Positions 50,218 to 58,974 of a DNA stretch of 64,000 nt are shown in pieces. Under the pieces are notes generated by a model. That model worked only from the letters and a program-made list of their open reading frames with translations. It was not told the origin of the DNA and searched no databases. Source of the stretch: Chryseobacterium arachidis (GTDB lineage: Bacteria; Bacteroidota; Bacteroidia; Flavobacteriales; Weeksellaceae); NCBI RefSeq assembly GCF_900129245.1, contig NZ_FQUT01000010.1, positions 62,001-126,000 on the forward strand, in the 5' to 3' direction. Numbering within the stretch: position 1 is the first letter of the stretch; every line of letters starts with the position of its first letter. A program made the position numbers and the translations under genes.

Positions 50218-52620
50218 TTATCCTCTTAATTCTGCGTTAAACTCTTTCTGGAAAGACTTAATCAAAGAATCCATTACTGAAGCAATTTCTTTCTCTTCCA
50301 ATGTTTTTTCTTCGTTTAAAAGTTCAAAACTCATTGCGTAAGATTTCTTACCTTCCGGAAGATTTTTTCCTTCATAAACATCAAATAAGTTGATATTCTT
50401 AATGTAAGGAGATTTATTCTTTTTAGCCGTCTGATAAAGATCTTGATAGTTCACATTTTTATCAATTAACAATGCCAAATCTCTTCTGATTTTGTTGAAT
50501 TTAGGAATATCCTTGAATTTCAATTCGTTTTTAGAACGTAATTCCTGAGCAAATTCCAATTCAATTTCTGCATAGAAACACTCCTGATCAATATCAAAAT
50601 CTTTCAACATCTGAGGAGCCACTTTTCCGATTCTTACCAAAGTTTTGCCTTCTGCCTCATAAGCCAATGCATCAGAGAATCTTTCGTCAGCCAGAGCAAC
50701 TTCTTTATACTCAATTGCTAATTTTTCTAATAAAACTTTCACGTAAGCTTTTAAGTTATAGAAGCTAGTCGCAGATTTTGGCTGTAACCAGTTTTCAGCA
50801 ACTTCTCTTCCTGTAACCAAAATAGCAAGCTGTTTTCTTTCCTCGTACTTTTCTCTTTTATGATAAATTTTTCCGAATTCGAAGAACTTAATATCCTGAT
50901 TTTTTCTGTTGATATTGTAGATTGCATTTTGTAAAAGCCCTTCCAATAAAGATTTTCTCATGAATGCCAAATCATTACTTAACGGATTCAATAATTTTAC
51001 AGCATCCGTTTCATCTTTTACAGAAGTCAGTGAATTGTTCATCACCTCGTTGAAACCTAAGCTCTGTAAAGTTCTTGCCCAATTGTTTTCCAATTCATCC
51101 TGATCCTGAGCAGAAAGCTTTATAGGTGTAAAGGAAATTTTTTGTGGAGCATCAATTTTATTATATCCGTAAATTCTTAAAATCTCTTCAATAACGTCGA
51201 TTTCTCTTGTAACATCTGCTCTGTAAGCCGGAACAGAGATTTCCAGACCGTTCTGAATTTCATTCAGAACCTGAATATCGAGCGCTTTCAAAATTTCTTT
51301 TACTTTCTCTCTGTGGATTTTCGTTCCTAAAATCTGTTCAATTTTTGAGAATCTGATGATCACATAATGATCTTCAATTTTCTTTGGATACTCTTCCAAT
51401 AATTCTCCAACCATCTTTCCTTCAGCTATTTCCTGAATTAATTTGATCGCTTGAGTAATTGCTGTTCTCGTAATATTCGGGTCAACGCCTCTTTCAAATC
51501 TGAAAGATGCATCTGTATTTAAACCGTGGAACTTAGCTCCTTTTCTTACTGCAACCGGATTAAAATAAGCACTTTCCAGGAAAATTGTCGTTGTCTCTGC
51601 AGAAACCCCGGAATTTGCACCACCAAAAACTCCGGCAATACACATCGGGTTATCCTTTCCGTCTTTGATCATGATTTCAGAACCGTTCAATGTTCTTTCC
51701 ACACCGTCTAAAGTCGTAAATTTTGTTCCTTCTTTTACCGTTCCTACCTTCACTTTTTTGTCTGCAATTTTATCTGCATCAAAAGCGTGAAGCGGCTGTC
51801 CGAAACCGTGAAGAATATAGTTTGTAATATCTACAACATTGTTGATCGGGCTTAATCCGATAGCTTTCAATCTGTCCTTTAACCAAGACGGTGAATCTGC
51901 AACCTTCACATTTTCAATAACGGCACCAATATATCTCGGACATAATTCAGCATCCTCGACTTCTAATTTAAAATCATGAGAACCTTCGTTGTTCAACACA
52001 ACAGAAGAAACTTTTTCAAAAGTAGATTTCTGCTGATTCGTTGAAAGGAAAGCATAAAGATCTCTTGCAACACCATAATGAGACATTGCGTCGGTTCTGT
52101 TTGGCGTTAAACCAATTTCAAAAACCTCATCATTTGATAATTCAAAATAATCTGCGAAATTTTTTCCGACCTCATACTTTTCCTCATCTAAAACCATGAT
52201 TCCTCCGTGGTCATCGCTAAGCCCAAGTTCATCTTCAGCACAAATCATACCCTGAGAAACCTCCCCTCTGATTTTTGCTTCCTTGATTTCAAAAAAGTTT
52301 CCGGTTTTATCATAGATTTTTGTTCCGACAACTGCTACGGGAACTGTTTGCCCGGCCTCTACATTTGGAGCCCCGCAAACGATGTCCAACACCTTTCCGT
52401 TTCCTACATCTACCGTTGTTTTTCTTAATTTGTCTGCATTCGGATGTTTTTCGCAAGTCAGAACTTTGCCGACAACAATTCCTTCCAGGCTGCCTTTTAC
52501 GCTTTCAAATTTTTCTATCCCTTCAACTTCAAGACCAATATCTGTAAGGAACTCACCGATTCTTTCAGTTTTCAATTCCGATTTGATAAAGTCTTTCAGC
52601 CAGTTGTTTGATATTTTCAT
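50218..52620 (-). CDS. pheT: Phenylalanyl-tRNA synthetase beta subunit
   Basis: The 800-residue beta subunit pairs with PheS to charge tRNA-Phe. It has a tRNA-binding EMAP-like domain (about 43-150: GIVVGKVLTCEKHPNADKL, CGAPNVEAGQTVPVAVVG), B3/B4 editing domain (about 215-390), B5 DNA-binding-like fold (about 410-475), the catalytic-like core (about 490-690), and a C-terminal anticodon-binding FDX-ACB domain (about 705-800: FKDIPKFNKIRRDLALLIDK). Full length is normal for bacteria. pheS is not in the window and must be elsewhere, which is usual in Bacteroidota. It appears monocistronic. Confidence 0.97.
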   Translation of the reverse strand: MKISNNWLKDFIKSELKTERIGEFLTDIGLEVEGIEKFESVKGSLEGIVVGKVLTCEKHPNADKLRKTTVDVGNGKVLDIVCGAPNVEAGQTVPVAVVGTKIYDKTGNFFEIKEAKIRGEVSQGMICAEDELGLSDDHGGIMVLDEEKYEVGKNFADYFELSNDEVFEIGLTPNRTDAMSHYGVARDLYAFLSTNQQKSTFEKVSSVVLNNEGSHDFKLEVEDAELCPRYIGAVIENVKVADSPSWLKDRLKAIGLSPINNVVDITNYILHGFGQPLHAFDADKIADKKVKVGTVKEGTKFTTLDGVERTLNGSEIMIKDGKDNPMCIAGVFGGANSGVSAETTTIFLESAYFNPVAVRKGAKFHGLNTDASFRFERGVDPNITRTAITQAIKLIQEIAEGKMVGELLEEYPKKIEDHYVIIRFSKIEQILGTKIHREKVKEILKALDIQVLNEIQNGLEISVPAYRADVTREIDVIEEILRIYGYNKIDAPQKISFTPIKLSAQDQDELENNWARTLQSLGFNEVMNNSLTSVKDETDAVKLLNPLSNDLAFMRKSLLEGLLQNAIYNINRKNQDIKFFEFGKIYHKREKYEERKQLAILVTGREVAENWLQPKSATSFYNLKAYVKVLLEKLAIEYKEVALADERFSDALAYEAEGKTLVRIGKVAPQMLKDFDIDQECFYAEIELEFAQELRSKNELKFKDIPKFNKIRRDLALLIDKNVNYQDLYQTAKKNKSPYIKNINLFDVYEGKNLPEGKKSYAMSFELLNEEKTLEEKEIASVMDSLIKSFQKEFNAELRG

Positions 52621-52920
52621 TTGCTAAATCTATATTTTTTAATTGTTCAAATGGAACGTAATGGTTTCATCTGATAAATTATTACTTTTTGAAGTTAAAA
52701 AACCTCACTTATTTTGAAAATTTTACTTGAATTTTTCGCGCTACAAATGTCGTGTTTTTTTGAGAAACAGAGAAATTTATAACAGACTTTAAGAGTTTAA
52801 TTTCTCTGATTTTTATTCTTTATCTCGCAGATTTAGCAGATTACGCGGGTTTTATTTTAAACTGAGAACAAATCAATATTTATGCGTAAATACATATGAA
52901 CCTTTACATCAACTGCAACC

Positions 52921-53016
52921 TTAGCCCCGATTGCAACGGCATCCTTTTGGGTTGCGGACGGAGCGAAGCGGAGTCCGTAACCCAAAAGATATAGTGAAAA
53001 GCGGGAAAAAGCTCCT
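52921..53016 (+). ncRNA. Conserved-looking 'AGCCCCGATT..GCGGGAAAAAGCTCCT' element with long hairpin
   Basis: TTAGCCCCGATTGCAACGGC, then ATCC, is followed by a hairpin in which CTTTTGGGTTGCGGAC (52944-52959) pairs with GTCCGTAACCCAAAAG (52973-52988) across GGAGCGAAGCGGA. After it comes ATATAGTGAAAAGCGGGAAA, then AAGCTCC. I recall near-identical flanks around variable hairpins in many Flavobacteriia intergenic regions, which suggests a conserved structured element or a repeat family; I cannot name it for certain. The rest of 52621-53115 holds a CGCAGATTT repeat fragment and no gene. Confidence 0.6.
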
Positions 53017-53064
53017 AAAAAAACAATTTACTTTTCGTTCTAATCAAATTCTTCTAAAAAAAGA

Positions 53065-53096
53065 AAAAGAGGTTCTGAAAAATCAAAACCTCTTTT
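53065..53096. terminator. Terminator downstream of dnaN
   Basis: AAAAGAGGTT pairs with AACCTCTTTT around a 12-base loop; T-rich on both sides, so it works for the minus-strand dnaN gene and for reads from the left. Confidence 0.85.
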
Positions 53097-53115
53097 ATTA
53101 TTATGTGTATTAATA

Positions 53116-54246
53116 TTACAACCCGATGACCGGCATTGATAGCATTAAGATATTTTCGTTGTCTTCAAGACCATCAAGAGGCTCGATGATTCCCGGTCTG
53201 TTCGGCTGAGACATTTTCATGGTGATATCGTCTGATCCAAGGATTGTTAACATTTCTGTCAGGAATTTAGAACTAAACCCAATATTGATATCTTCTCCGT
53301 TATAATCGCAAGGAATCTGCATATCTGCTTTGTTTGCATATTCTGTATCCTCAGCATGAAGGTGAAGAATGTTTGCAGACAATTTAAATCGCACCTGATT
53401 GGTCGATTTATTAGACATGATTGAAGCTCTTTTAATAGCTCCCAACAGAAGATTCCTGTTGATTGTCAATACATTCGGGTTCTCTTTTGGAATTACCGCT
53501 GTATAGTTCGGATATTTTCCGTCAATCAGTCTACAGATCCAGATATGCTTACCAAAAGTAAATTTAGCCATGTTCTCGTTGAATTCGATTGTTACGTCTT
53601 CGTTTGAGCTTGCTAAAATATTTTTGAAAATGTTCAAAGGTTTTTTCGGCATGATGAATTCCATCGGTTCGGCATTCATAAGATCCATTCTTTTGTACAC
53701 TACCAATCTGTGAGAATCTGTAGAAACAAAGTTGGTTTCATTTTCTCCAAACTGGAATAATACCCCCGTCATTACCGGACGAAGAGAATCGTTGCTTGTG
53801 GCAAAAAGTGTGTTTGTCAATGCTTCAGACAAAACTCCTGCAGGCATTGTAACACTTTGTGAAGCGTCGAATTCCGGCAATTCCGGATAATCGTCTGCAT
53901 TGTCCAAAGCGACCGCGAAGTTATCTTTTTCATCTAAAATCTCAAGCTGACTTCCCGTTCCTTCCGCATTGTCTTTCACTGCTAACGTTAGAGGCTGCTC
54001 TCCGTACGTCTTGATAAAATCCTGAAATATCTTTGCAGGAACAGCAAATTTCCCTGCATCATCAGATTTTGCCTCAAGAGAAGTAACAAGAGTTGTTTCA
54101 CCATCCGATGCTGTAATGGTAAGTTGAGTTCCGTCTAATTCAAAAAGATAGTTTTCTAAAATCGGCCTCGACTGAGAGCTTGATATTACGCCACTTACAG
54201 TTTGCAAAGCCTTCTGCAGTTCACCACTTGAAATAATAAATTTCAT
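53116..54246 (-). CDS. dnaN: DNA polymerase III sliding clamp, beta subunit
   Basis: The 376-residue ring-forming clamp has three similar domains of about 120 residues and starts with MKFIISSGELQKALQTVSGV. Familiar stretches are RPVMTGVLFQFG, ATDSHRL-like STDSHRLVVYKR, and the closing EDNENILMLSMPV. It tethers DNA polymerase III to DNA. Full length is normal. The gene has its own -7 element (54268-54275), which argues that dnaA is not directly upstream; the neighbours are not replication genes, so this is not the classic dnaA-dnaN origin block. Confidence 0.97.
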   Translation of the reverse strand: MKFIISSGELQKALQTVSGVISSSQSRPILENYLFELDGTQLTITASDGETTLVTSLEAKSDDAGKFAVPAKIFQDFIKTYGEQPLTLAVKDNAEGTGSQLEILDEKDNFAVALDNADDYPELPEFDASQSVTMPAGVLSEALTNTLFATSNDSLRPVMTGVLFQFGENETNFVSTDSHRLVVYKRMDLMNAEPMEFIMPKKPLNIFKNILASSNEDVTIEFNENMAKFTFGKHIWICRLIDGKYPNYTAVIPKENPNVLTINRNLLLGAIKRASIMSNKSTNQVRFKLSANILHLHAEDTEYANKADMQIPCDYNGEDINIGFSSKFLTEMLTILGSDDITMKMSQPNRPGIIEPLDGLEDNENILMLSMPVIGL

Positions 54247-54267
54247 AGATTTAAAAATAAATTTTTA

Positions 54268-54275
54268 CAAATATA
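54268..54275 (-). promoter_or_regulatory. -7 element of dnaN
   Basis: TATATTTG on the minus strand, 21 bp before the start codon. Confidence 0.6.
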
Positions 54276-54422
54276 ATAAATAGAAAACAGATTAAGAAGA
54301 ATAATCCTGAGAGTTATTAACATCCATCAAAAGAATTTTCCAACTATTTCTACCCCACTTTTTTGCCAAGGAAGTTTTCTCCTTAAGAGGATAAATTTAA
54401 TAATTTATTTTTGATCAATTAG

Positions 54423-54430
54423 TATATTTG
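54423..54430 (+). promoter_or_regulatory. -7 element of the dgkA-like gene
   Basis: TATATTTG, 26 bp before the start codon. Confidence 0.6.
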
Positions 54431-54456
54431 TGAATAATATTCTGTAATATTTTATC

Positions 54457-54810
54457 ATGAGAAAGCCACCCGTCCATAAAAGTTTTTTAAACGCTTTCCG
54501 AGGTGTCTTTCTGATGATGAGAAATGAGCGGAACTTTCAGCTTGAGCTTTTGGCTTTCCTCATTAATGTGTTTCTGATTTTTTATTTGCAGCTTTCTTCT
54601 TTAGACTTGGTTTTGATACTGATTGTTTCGTTTGGTGTTTTATCGGCTGAAATTTTTAATACTGCTATCGAGAAAATCTGTGACATTATTCAGCCTGAAT
54701 TTGATAAAAGAATTGGCTTTATTAAAGATATTTCTGCAGGAGCCGTTGTTTTGATGGCTATTTTGGCTGTAGTAGTAGGAGTTTTGGTGTATGGAAAGTA
54801 TATCTTTTAG
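54457..54810 (+). CDS. dgkA: Diacylglycerol/undecaprenol kinase
   Basis: The 117-residue inner-membrane protein has three membrane helices (about 28-46, 48-66, 90-113) and the kinase signature SAEIFNTAIEKICD, which carries the conserved Glu and Asn of the active site. MRNERNFQLELLAF is the surface helix that starts the family. In Gram-positive and many other bacteria this form phosphorylates undecaprenol instead of diacylglycerol, so the exact substrate is open. It is divergent from dnaN. Confidence 0.92.
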   Translation: MRKPPVHKSFLNAFRGVFLMMRNERNFQLELLAFLINVFLIFYLQLSSLDLVLILIVSFGVLSAEIFNTAIEKICDIIQPEFDKRIGFIKDISAGAVVLMAILAVVVGVLVYGKYIF

Positions 54811-54811
54811 C

Positions 54812-54850
54812 CCGTCATTGCAAGAAACGAAGTGACGAAGCAATCTCAAT
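54812..54850. repeat. 'CGTCATTGCAAGAAACGAAG' half-element
   Basis: The phrase CGTCATTGCAAGAAACGAAG then TGACGAAGCAATCTC is a single half of a palindromic repeat type common in Bacteroidota. No matching second half is visible. The rest of 54851-55011 is AT-rich with nothing recognised. Confidence 0.65.
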
Positions 54851-55011
54851 ACGCGTATAATATACATTTTCAATTAAAGCAATACATTCCACGCCCCTCT
54901 CCGTTTCACTCTGAAAGACAAAAATATCACGTCCTTTTCCCACAGATTCTTATATTCACAATTGTATTTATTTCAGAAAAAAATTTGTGTTATTTATATT
55001 TAAAATAAAAA

Positions 55012-55344
55012 TTATTTTCCAACATAAATAAATCCGGATTTCCCAGATTTAAAAACTGTTTCAATTCTTTTATAATCATCTACTTCATATTCATCAGCTT
55101 GCAGAATTTCTTCGTCCGTGACTTCGAATAAAACACCTTCCACTTCATCTTCAGTATTTCCTGAAAATTGTAAAATCGGATGATACTTCTGATTGCTTTT
55201 TCGCAGAACTTCCGGATCTATGATTTCTAACGTTTCAAGTTTGTAACCTGTGAGAATATCTTTTTCTCCGTGTAAAATCCGACCGAAAGTTTCAATCTGA
55301 ACCTTCTCTTTCTGCAAGGTTCCATAAGAAAATAATTGAGGCAT
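55012..55344 (-). CDS. Gamma-glutamylcyclotransferase-like protein (AIG2/GGCT fold)
   Basis: The 110-residue protein has the GGCT fold: LFSYGTLQKEKVQ is the substrate-anchor loop YGTLQ, and the catalytic Glu is in the DEEILQADEYEVDDY stretch. These proteins cyclise gamma-glutamyl compounds or act on related amine adducts; the exact substrate is uncertain. It overlaps the SGNH gene by one base on the same strand, so they are translationally coupled. Confidence 0.87.
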   Translation of the reverse strand: MPQLFSYGTLQKEKVQIETFGRILHGEKDILTGYKLETLEIIDPEVLRKSNQKYHPILQFSGNTEDEVEGVLFEVTDEEILQADEYEVDDYKRIETVFKSGKSGFIYVGK

Positions 55345-55970
55345 TATAAATAGTTTTCAATAATTGGGATTACGATTTCAGCCATTATTCCATAGCCTTT
55401 TTCATTGGGATGAACACCGTCCGCAGAAAGTAAAATTTCTTTATCTTCTAAAAAAGCAGAATAAAAATCAACATAATGTAATGAATTTTCAGCCGCTATA
55501 TTTTTCAGAATTTGATTATAAATCAAAACTTCATCATTTGTTCTCAGTTTTCCAGAAGAAACGACCACTCCATCTACATTGTTAGAAAAAGGAAGAATAC
55601 TCACCAGATAAATATCATCAGAATACTTTTTTGCTTCCTGAATGGCTTTTAAGATATTTACAGCAAATCTTTCAGAATCTACCACTTGAACACCTTCTTT
55701 ACTTGCTAAATCATTGGCTCCATAACCAATAAAAATAATATTCCCTTCTGCTGCATTTCTTGCTTCCATTTCATTGGAGATTCTTCTCACTAAGCCATCT
55801 GTAGTTTCTCCACCAATTCCTAGATTAAAAAGAATTAATTCATGACTTCCTTCATTGTACTTCTGTAAGGCATATCTTTTCAGAATATCAACCCAACCGC
55901 CAAAAACACCGTCATATTCTCCGTAAGTGATGCTGTCACCGAAGAATAATCCATACCTCATTTTTTTCAT
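55344..55970 (-). CDS. SGNH/GDSL-family hydrolase
   Basis: The 208-residue protein has the SGNH blocks: GDSITYGEYD (Ser), the Gly block GIGGETTDGL, the Asn block GYGANDLAS, and the closing DGVHPNEKGYG (Asp and His). There is no signal peptide, so it is cytoplasmic. Esterase, lipase or acetyl-xylan-esterase-like activity is possible; substrate unknown. It is the first gene of an operon with the GGCT-like gene. Confidence 0.92.
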   Translation of the reverse strand: MKKMRYGLFFGDSITYGEYDGVFGGWVDILKRYALQKYNEGSHELILFNLGIGGETTDGLVRRISNEMEARNAAEGNIIFIGYGANDLASKEGVQVVDSERFAVNILKAIQEAKKYSDDIYLVSILPFSNNVDGVVVSSGKLRTNDEVLIYNQILKNIAAENSLHYVDFYSAFLEDKEILLSADGVHPNEKGYGIMAEIVIPIIENYL

Positions 55971-56031
55971 TTGCTTTTAAATATCTTATTTGTAAACTTT
56001 GAATTTTTGAACCATCAAATAATATTTTTGG

Positions 56032-56082
56032 GGATGTTTCGGCTTCGCTCAGCATGACATTGCTAATACTAACTGTTTAATT
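56032..56082 (+). repeat. Half-element related to 31319-31410
   Basis: TTTCGGCTTCGCTCAGCATG, then ACATTGCTAATACTAACTGT, then TT. The TAATACTAACTGTT part matches the inner section of the 31319-31410 palindrome on the opposite strand. Confidence 0.6.
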
Positions 56083-56131
56083 TTTAATAAAGCTTATAAG
56101 CCGTAAAATCTTAAATCCCTTAATGGTTTAT

Positions 56132-56515
56132 TCAATCCAAAATTAGTGTAATATTTTTGTGTGATTCTATAATTTCAATTAAAATTTCAAATAAAGTAGG
56201 TCCGTTTCCATCAATCAGCTCCTTGAGCTTTTGTTGAATTAATTTTACATTGTAAGGTTTTCCCTGTCTGATTTTATTTTCATAAAATTCTTTGGTTGCA
56301 TCAAAGCCCAGATTTTCTTTTGACTTTTGAGAATTTTTCCAGGTAATATCTGTTGTCACTCCATATAAAATATCATCAAACCCATCCAGAGTTCCGACTT
56401 TCCAATCTTCATCTTTCATAAAAAGCTGAGAAATCTCTTCGTAGAAACCCTCCAAATCAGAAAAATGACCGCCATTGATGACAGTCATTTTATTGTATTG
56501 TTTTTTATTGATCAT
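56132..56515 (-). CDS. Barstar-family protein
   Basis: The 127-residue protein has the barstar core: FSDLEGFYEEISQLFM, WKVGTLDGFDDILYG (the inhibitory loop region of barnase inhibitors), TFEIL-like TLFEILIEIIESHKNITLIL at the C terminus. Barstar blocks the RNase barnase by covering its active site. No barnase-like or toxin gene is seen in the window, so it is an orphan inhibitor, perhaps guarding against toxins delivered by other cells. A later start (MTVINGGHF) is possible. Confidence 0.88.
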   Translation of the reverse strand: MINKKQYNKMTVINGGHFSDLEGFYEEISQLFMKDEDWKVGTLDGFDDILYGVTTDITWKNSQKSKENLGFDATKEFYENKIRQGKPYNVKLIQQKLKELIDGNGPTLFEILIEIIESHKNITLILD

Positions 56516-56602
56516 ATTATTTTTTCAAATAAAGGATGTTGTCATAACTAAAATACGAAAATCATCCCAATCAGTTTAACTCCGAATTAATGGATCGGCA
56601 TC

Positions 56603-57400
56603 TTATTTTGCTCTTAAATAAATTTTACTGTAGTCGGAACGAACTTCAACATTGTTTCCCCCGCCATTTATTTTTCCAGCCAAATCGCTTCCAAGGCTGG
56701 GTAAGTCCTCTTTTTTCTCAACATCTATTTTAAAATCCGGAGACACATAGATTTCTCCATATTTAGTTGTCGTTTTAAGATCAGCCTTTATTGATTTAGG
56801 CAGTGTAACATCGGTAAGTCCGTACACAGATATAATCGATAACGGCCCTTTTACATTTTGATTGAAAACAGCTTCAATTTTTCCGTAAATAGATTTTAAT
56901 GTTGCAGGTCCGGTAATGTTTTCCAGTTGAATATTGTTGTAGGTTGTTGCCACCTCAATTTCGTTCTGCATATTTTTGAAAACAACGTCCTTGCCGTACT
57001 GTGATTGATGCTTAAATGAAACAATAATATTTTCAGGGACCAAAATTTTTAAATCCGGAAAAGACATTTTTTTTAGCGAATTCACTTCCAAAATGCCGTC
57101 TTTTTCATTAACGTTAATTCCAAGTCCTGTATTATCTTTAAGTCCCAGTGCATTTACCATCTGAAGACCTGCTGCACGCTCATCTTCTTCATCATCTTCT
57201 ATCTGAACAGAAAATATAATTTCGTTTCCTTTATAACCTTCTACCGTTGCTTTTCCAAGATTGAGAAGAAGTTTACCTTTGTTTTTTTTAACCTTAAAGG
57301 TCTTAGAATGTTGCTGAGCAGAATTGGTTTGCTCACTACTTTCCTGAGCCTGGAAAGAAATTGCCATAAAAATAAATAAGATCAGAAATATCTTTTTCAT
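56603..57400 (-). CDS. Exported protein with DUF4097-like beta repeats
   Basis: The 265-residue protein has a signal peptide (KIFLILFIFMAISFQAQ) and many short beta strands in pairs (ENITGPATLKSIYGKIEAVF, GPLSIISVYGLTDVTLPKS, VRSDYSKIYLRAK), the pattern of DUF4097-type adhesin-like proteins that form a right-handed beta fold. It lies downstream of the HEAT-repeat anti-sigma gene (38-bp gap) on the same strand and is probably in the second sigma operon. Its role is unknown. Confidence 0.75.
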   Translation of the reverse strand: MKKIFLILFIFMAISFQAQESSEQTNSAQQHSKTFKVKKNKGKLLLNLGKATVEGYKGNEIIFSVQIEDDEEDERAAGLQMVNALGLKDNTGLGINVNEKDGILEVNSLKKMSFPDLKILVPENIIVSFKHQSQYGKDVVFKNMQNEIEVATTYNNIQLENITGPATLKSIYGKIEAVFNQNVKGPLSIISVYGLTDVTLPKSIKADLKTTTKYGEIYVSPDFKIDVEKKEDLPSLGSDLAGKINGGGNNVEVRSDYSKIYLRAK

Positions 57401-57437
57401 GAATTAATTTGTTAATAATCTGTAATTTATATAAAAT

Positions 57438-58283
57438 TTAATATCTCATCAACACAGCATAGGCTTCATCTTTGACGAAATCCGCTGTTGTAGGATTTAA
57501 AGTGAGTTCTTCCAACCTTGAGTTCACGTCTGCAGTGAGTTCTGATGAATTCTGATTCGACAAAATCTCAATCAATTCTTTCTGCACCATTGCATCATCC
57601 TGCTGAAGAAAAATCTGTTTGATATTCCTATTGATTTCAGGATTCTGAATATGTGTAGACAAAGCTTCCACTGCTGCTAATCTCACATTGGTATTTTCGT
57701 CTATAAGTGCTTTGTCGCATAAGATTTGAATCAGTTGATGATCCGAAACTAAAAAATCTTTTAACAAAGCGATTCCCTGCAATCTTGAACTCGCCGAAAA
57801 TTGATCATTTAATAATTCTAAGGCTTTTAACTTATTAAAACCGTTTTTATTTTCAGAATGGTTGTTTTGAACAAAATTTTCCTTTTTTTGTATTTTTTTT
57901 GATGAAACAGAACGATTACTTACAAAAAATTTGCCCGAATCTTCCTGTTTTGTAGTTATTATTTTTGCAGTTTCCGGTATATCTTTTTGATTTAGAATAT
58001 CAACCAAATCCTTATCTTTTATTTTGATTTTATCAGTATCCGCAATTATTGCTTGTTCACTTTCGTTTAGGCTTTTTAAAGTATAAAATCCGACACTTAA
58101 AATAATTGCCACAGAAGCTGCTAAAAACATTTTTTTCTTAGAAAACAGCGGTCTTATTTTTTTTTCGGAAACGGTCTGCCCATTTAGCCTCAACATAATT
58201 TTATCAAACGTTTCATCGGGAACTTCAAGCGTGTCAAATTCCTCACGATGATCTTGAATATATTTCTTAAGCGGATCTTTCAT
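57438..58283 (-). CDS. Membrane anti-sigma-like protein with HEAT repeats
   Basis: The 281-residue protein has a short N-terminal cytoplasmic part (MKDPLKKYIQDHREEFDTLE, a hallmark of Bacteroidota anti-sigma genes), one membrane helix (about 52-70) and a periplasmic part with HEAT-like repeats from about residue 155 (LLKDFLVSDHQLIQILCDKA, VRLAAVEALSTHI, EILSNQN). Its start overlaps the sigma gene by 17 bp, so they are translationally coupled. It would hold the sigma factor at the membrane until an envelope signal arrives through the HEAT domain; this coupling is inferred from position. Confidence 0.8.
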   Translation of the reverse strand: MKDPLKKYIQDHREEFDTLEVPDETFDKIMLRLNGQTVSEKKIRPLFSKKKMFLAASVAIILSVGFYTLKSLNESEQAIIADTDKIKIKDKDLVDILNQKDIPETAKIITTKQEDSGKFFVSNRSVSSKKIQKKENFVQNNHSENKNGFNKLKALELLNDQFSASSRLQGIALLKDFLVSDHQLIQILCDKALIDENTNVRLAAVEALSTHIQNPEINRNIKQIFLQQDDAMVQKELIEILSNQNSSELTADVNSRLEELTLNPTTADFVKDEAYAVLMRY

Positions 58284-58839
58284 TTTGGCATTTTTGAGTT
58301 AATTTTTCAAAAATCTTCTTTTTAGCACGATGATAATAACTTCGCACTGTACCTGCGGGAATATTCAGGGTTTTAGCAATTTCATCCTGCGGCATATCTT
58401 CAAATAAAAAAAGATTGACAATAGTTCTTATCTGTAACGGAAGCTCAGCAATTACATTCTGCAGTTCCTCAATACGGAATTCCAAAGCAAGCCTCTCTTC
58501 AAGCTCATTATCTTTTAGATCATACATTTTATCATCTTCGATTTCCGCGAAATAGATTTTCTTTTTTCGAAGAAAGGTAAGAGAATGGTTAATGGCGATT
58601 CGCTTAATCCAGCCTCCGAAGCTATCGGTATTTTTCAGGGATGTTAATTCTGAAAATGCTTTTACAAAAACCTCCTGCAGAATATCTTCCGCATCTTCCC
58701 TATCATTCACAAGACGGAAAACCGAATTGAAAACTGCTTTCGAATAACGCTGATAAAGTATGGAATACCCGGAATTATTGCCGAAACTGCATAGTTCCAA
58801 CAATTCCTTATCACTGATATTTACATTTGTTGTTTTCAA
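58267..58839 (-). CDS. ECF-family RNA polymerase sigma factor
   Basis: The 190-residue sigma factor has region 2 (NDREDAEDILQEVFVKAFSE, FGGWIKRIAINHSLTFLRKK) and region 4 (LPLQIRTIVNLFLFEDMPQD, IPAGTVRSYYHRAKKKIF). It is followed without a gap by the HEAT-type anti-sigma gene. Its own promoter carries TGCAACATTT and CGTCTA (58874-58902), and a matching TGCAACATTT stands before the GLPGLI gene at 58975-59808, so both are likely transcribed by this sigma factor. Confidence 0.94.
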   Translation of the reverse strand: MKTTNVNISDKELLELCSFGNNSGYSILYQRYSKAVFNSVFRLVNDREDAEDILQEVFVKAFSELTSLKNTDSFGGWIKRIAINHSLTFLRKKKIYFAEIEDDKMYDLKDNELEERLALEFRIEELQNVIAELPLQIRTIVNLFLFEDMPQDEIAKTLNIPAGTVRSYYHRAKKKIFEKLTQKCQNERSA

Positions 58840-58873
58840 TAATTATTAAGTCTTGTTATTCGTCTCTACTTAG

Positions 58874-58902
58874 TAGACGCAATTCGGTTTTTAAATGTTG
58901 CA
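58874..58902 (-). promoter_or_regulatory. ECF-type promoter of the second sigma operon
   Basis: On the minus strand TGCAACATTT (58893-58902) is followed by CGTCTA (58874-58879), with 17 bp between TGCAAC and CGTCTA. This matches the known TGCAACATTT/CGTC type of Bacteroidota ECF promoters. Confidence 0.7.
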
Positions 58903-58974
58903 ATTTATTTTTATTTTTTTAGAAAATTTCACTTTCGATTGAATTTAACCTGTAGTTTATTACTTTACAGTTCA

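Noticed and set aside
52931..53113. 60-codon plus-strand frame
   Set aside because: It lies entirely in the hairpin element and the following terminator, so codons are dictated by structured DNA.
53116..54246. Replication origin near dnaN
   Set aside because: No dnaA gene, DnaA-box cluster or AT-rich unwinding block is visible, and the neighbours are pheT and a lipid kinase.
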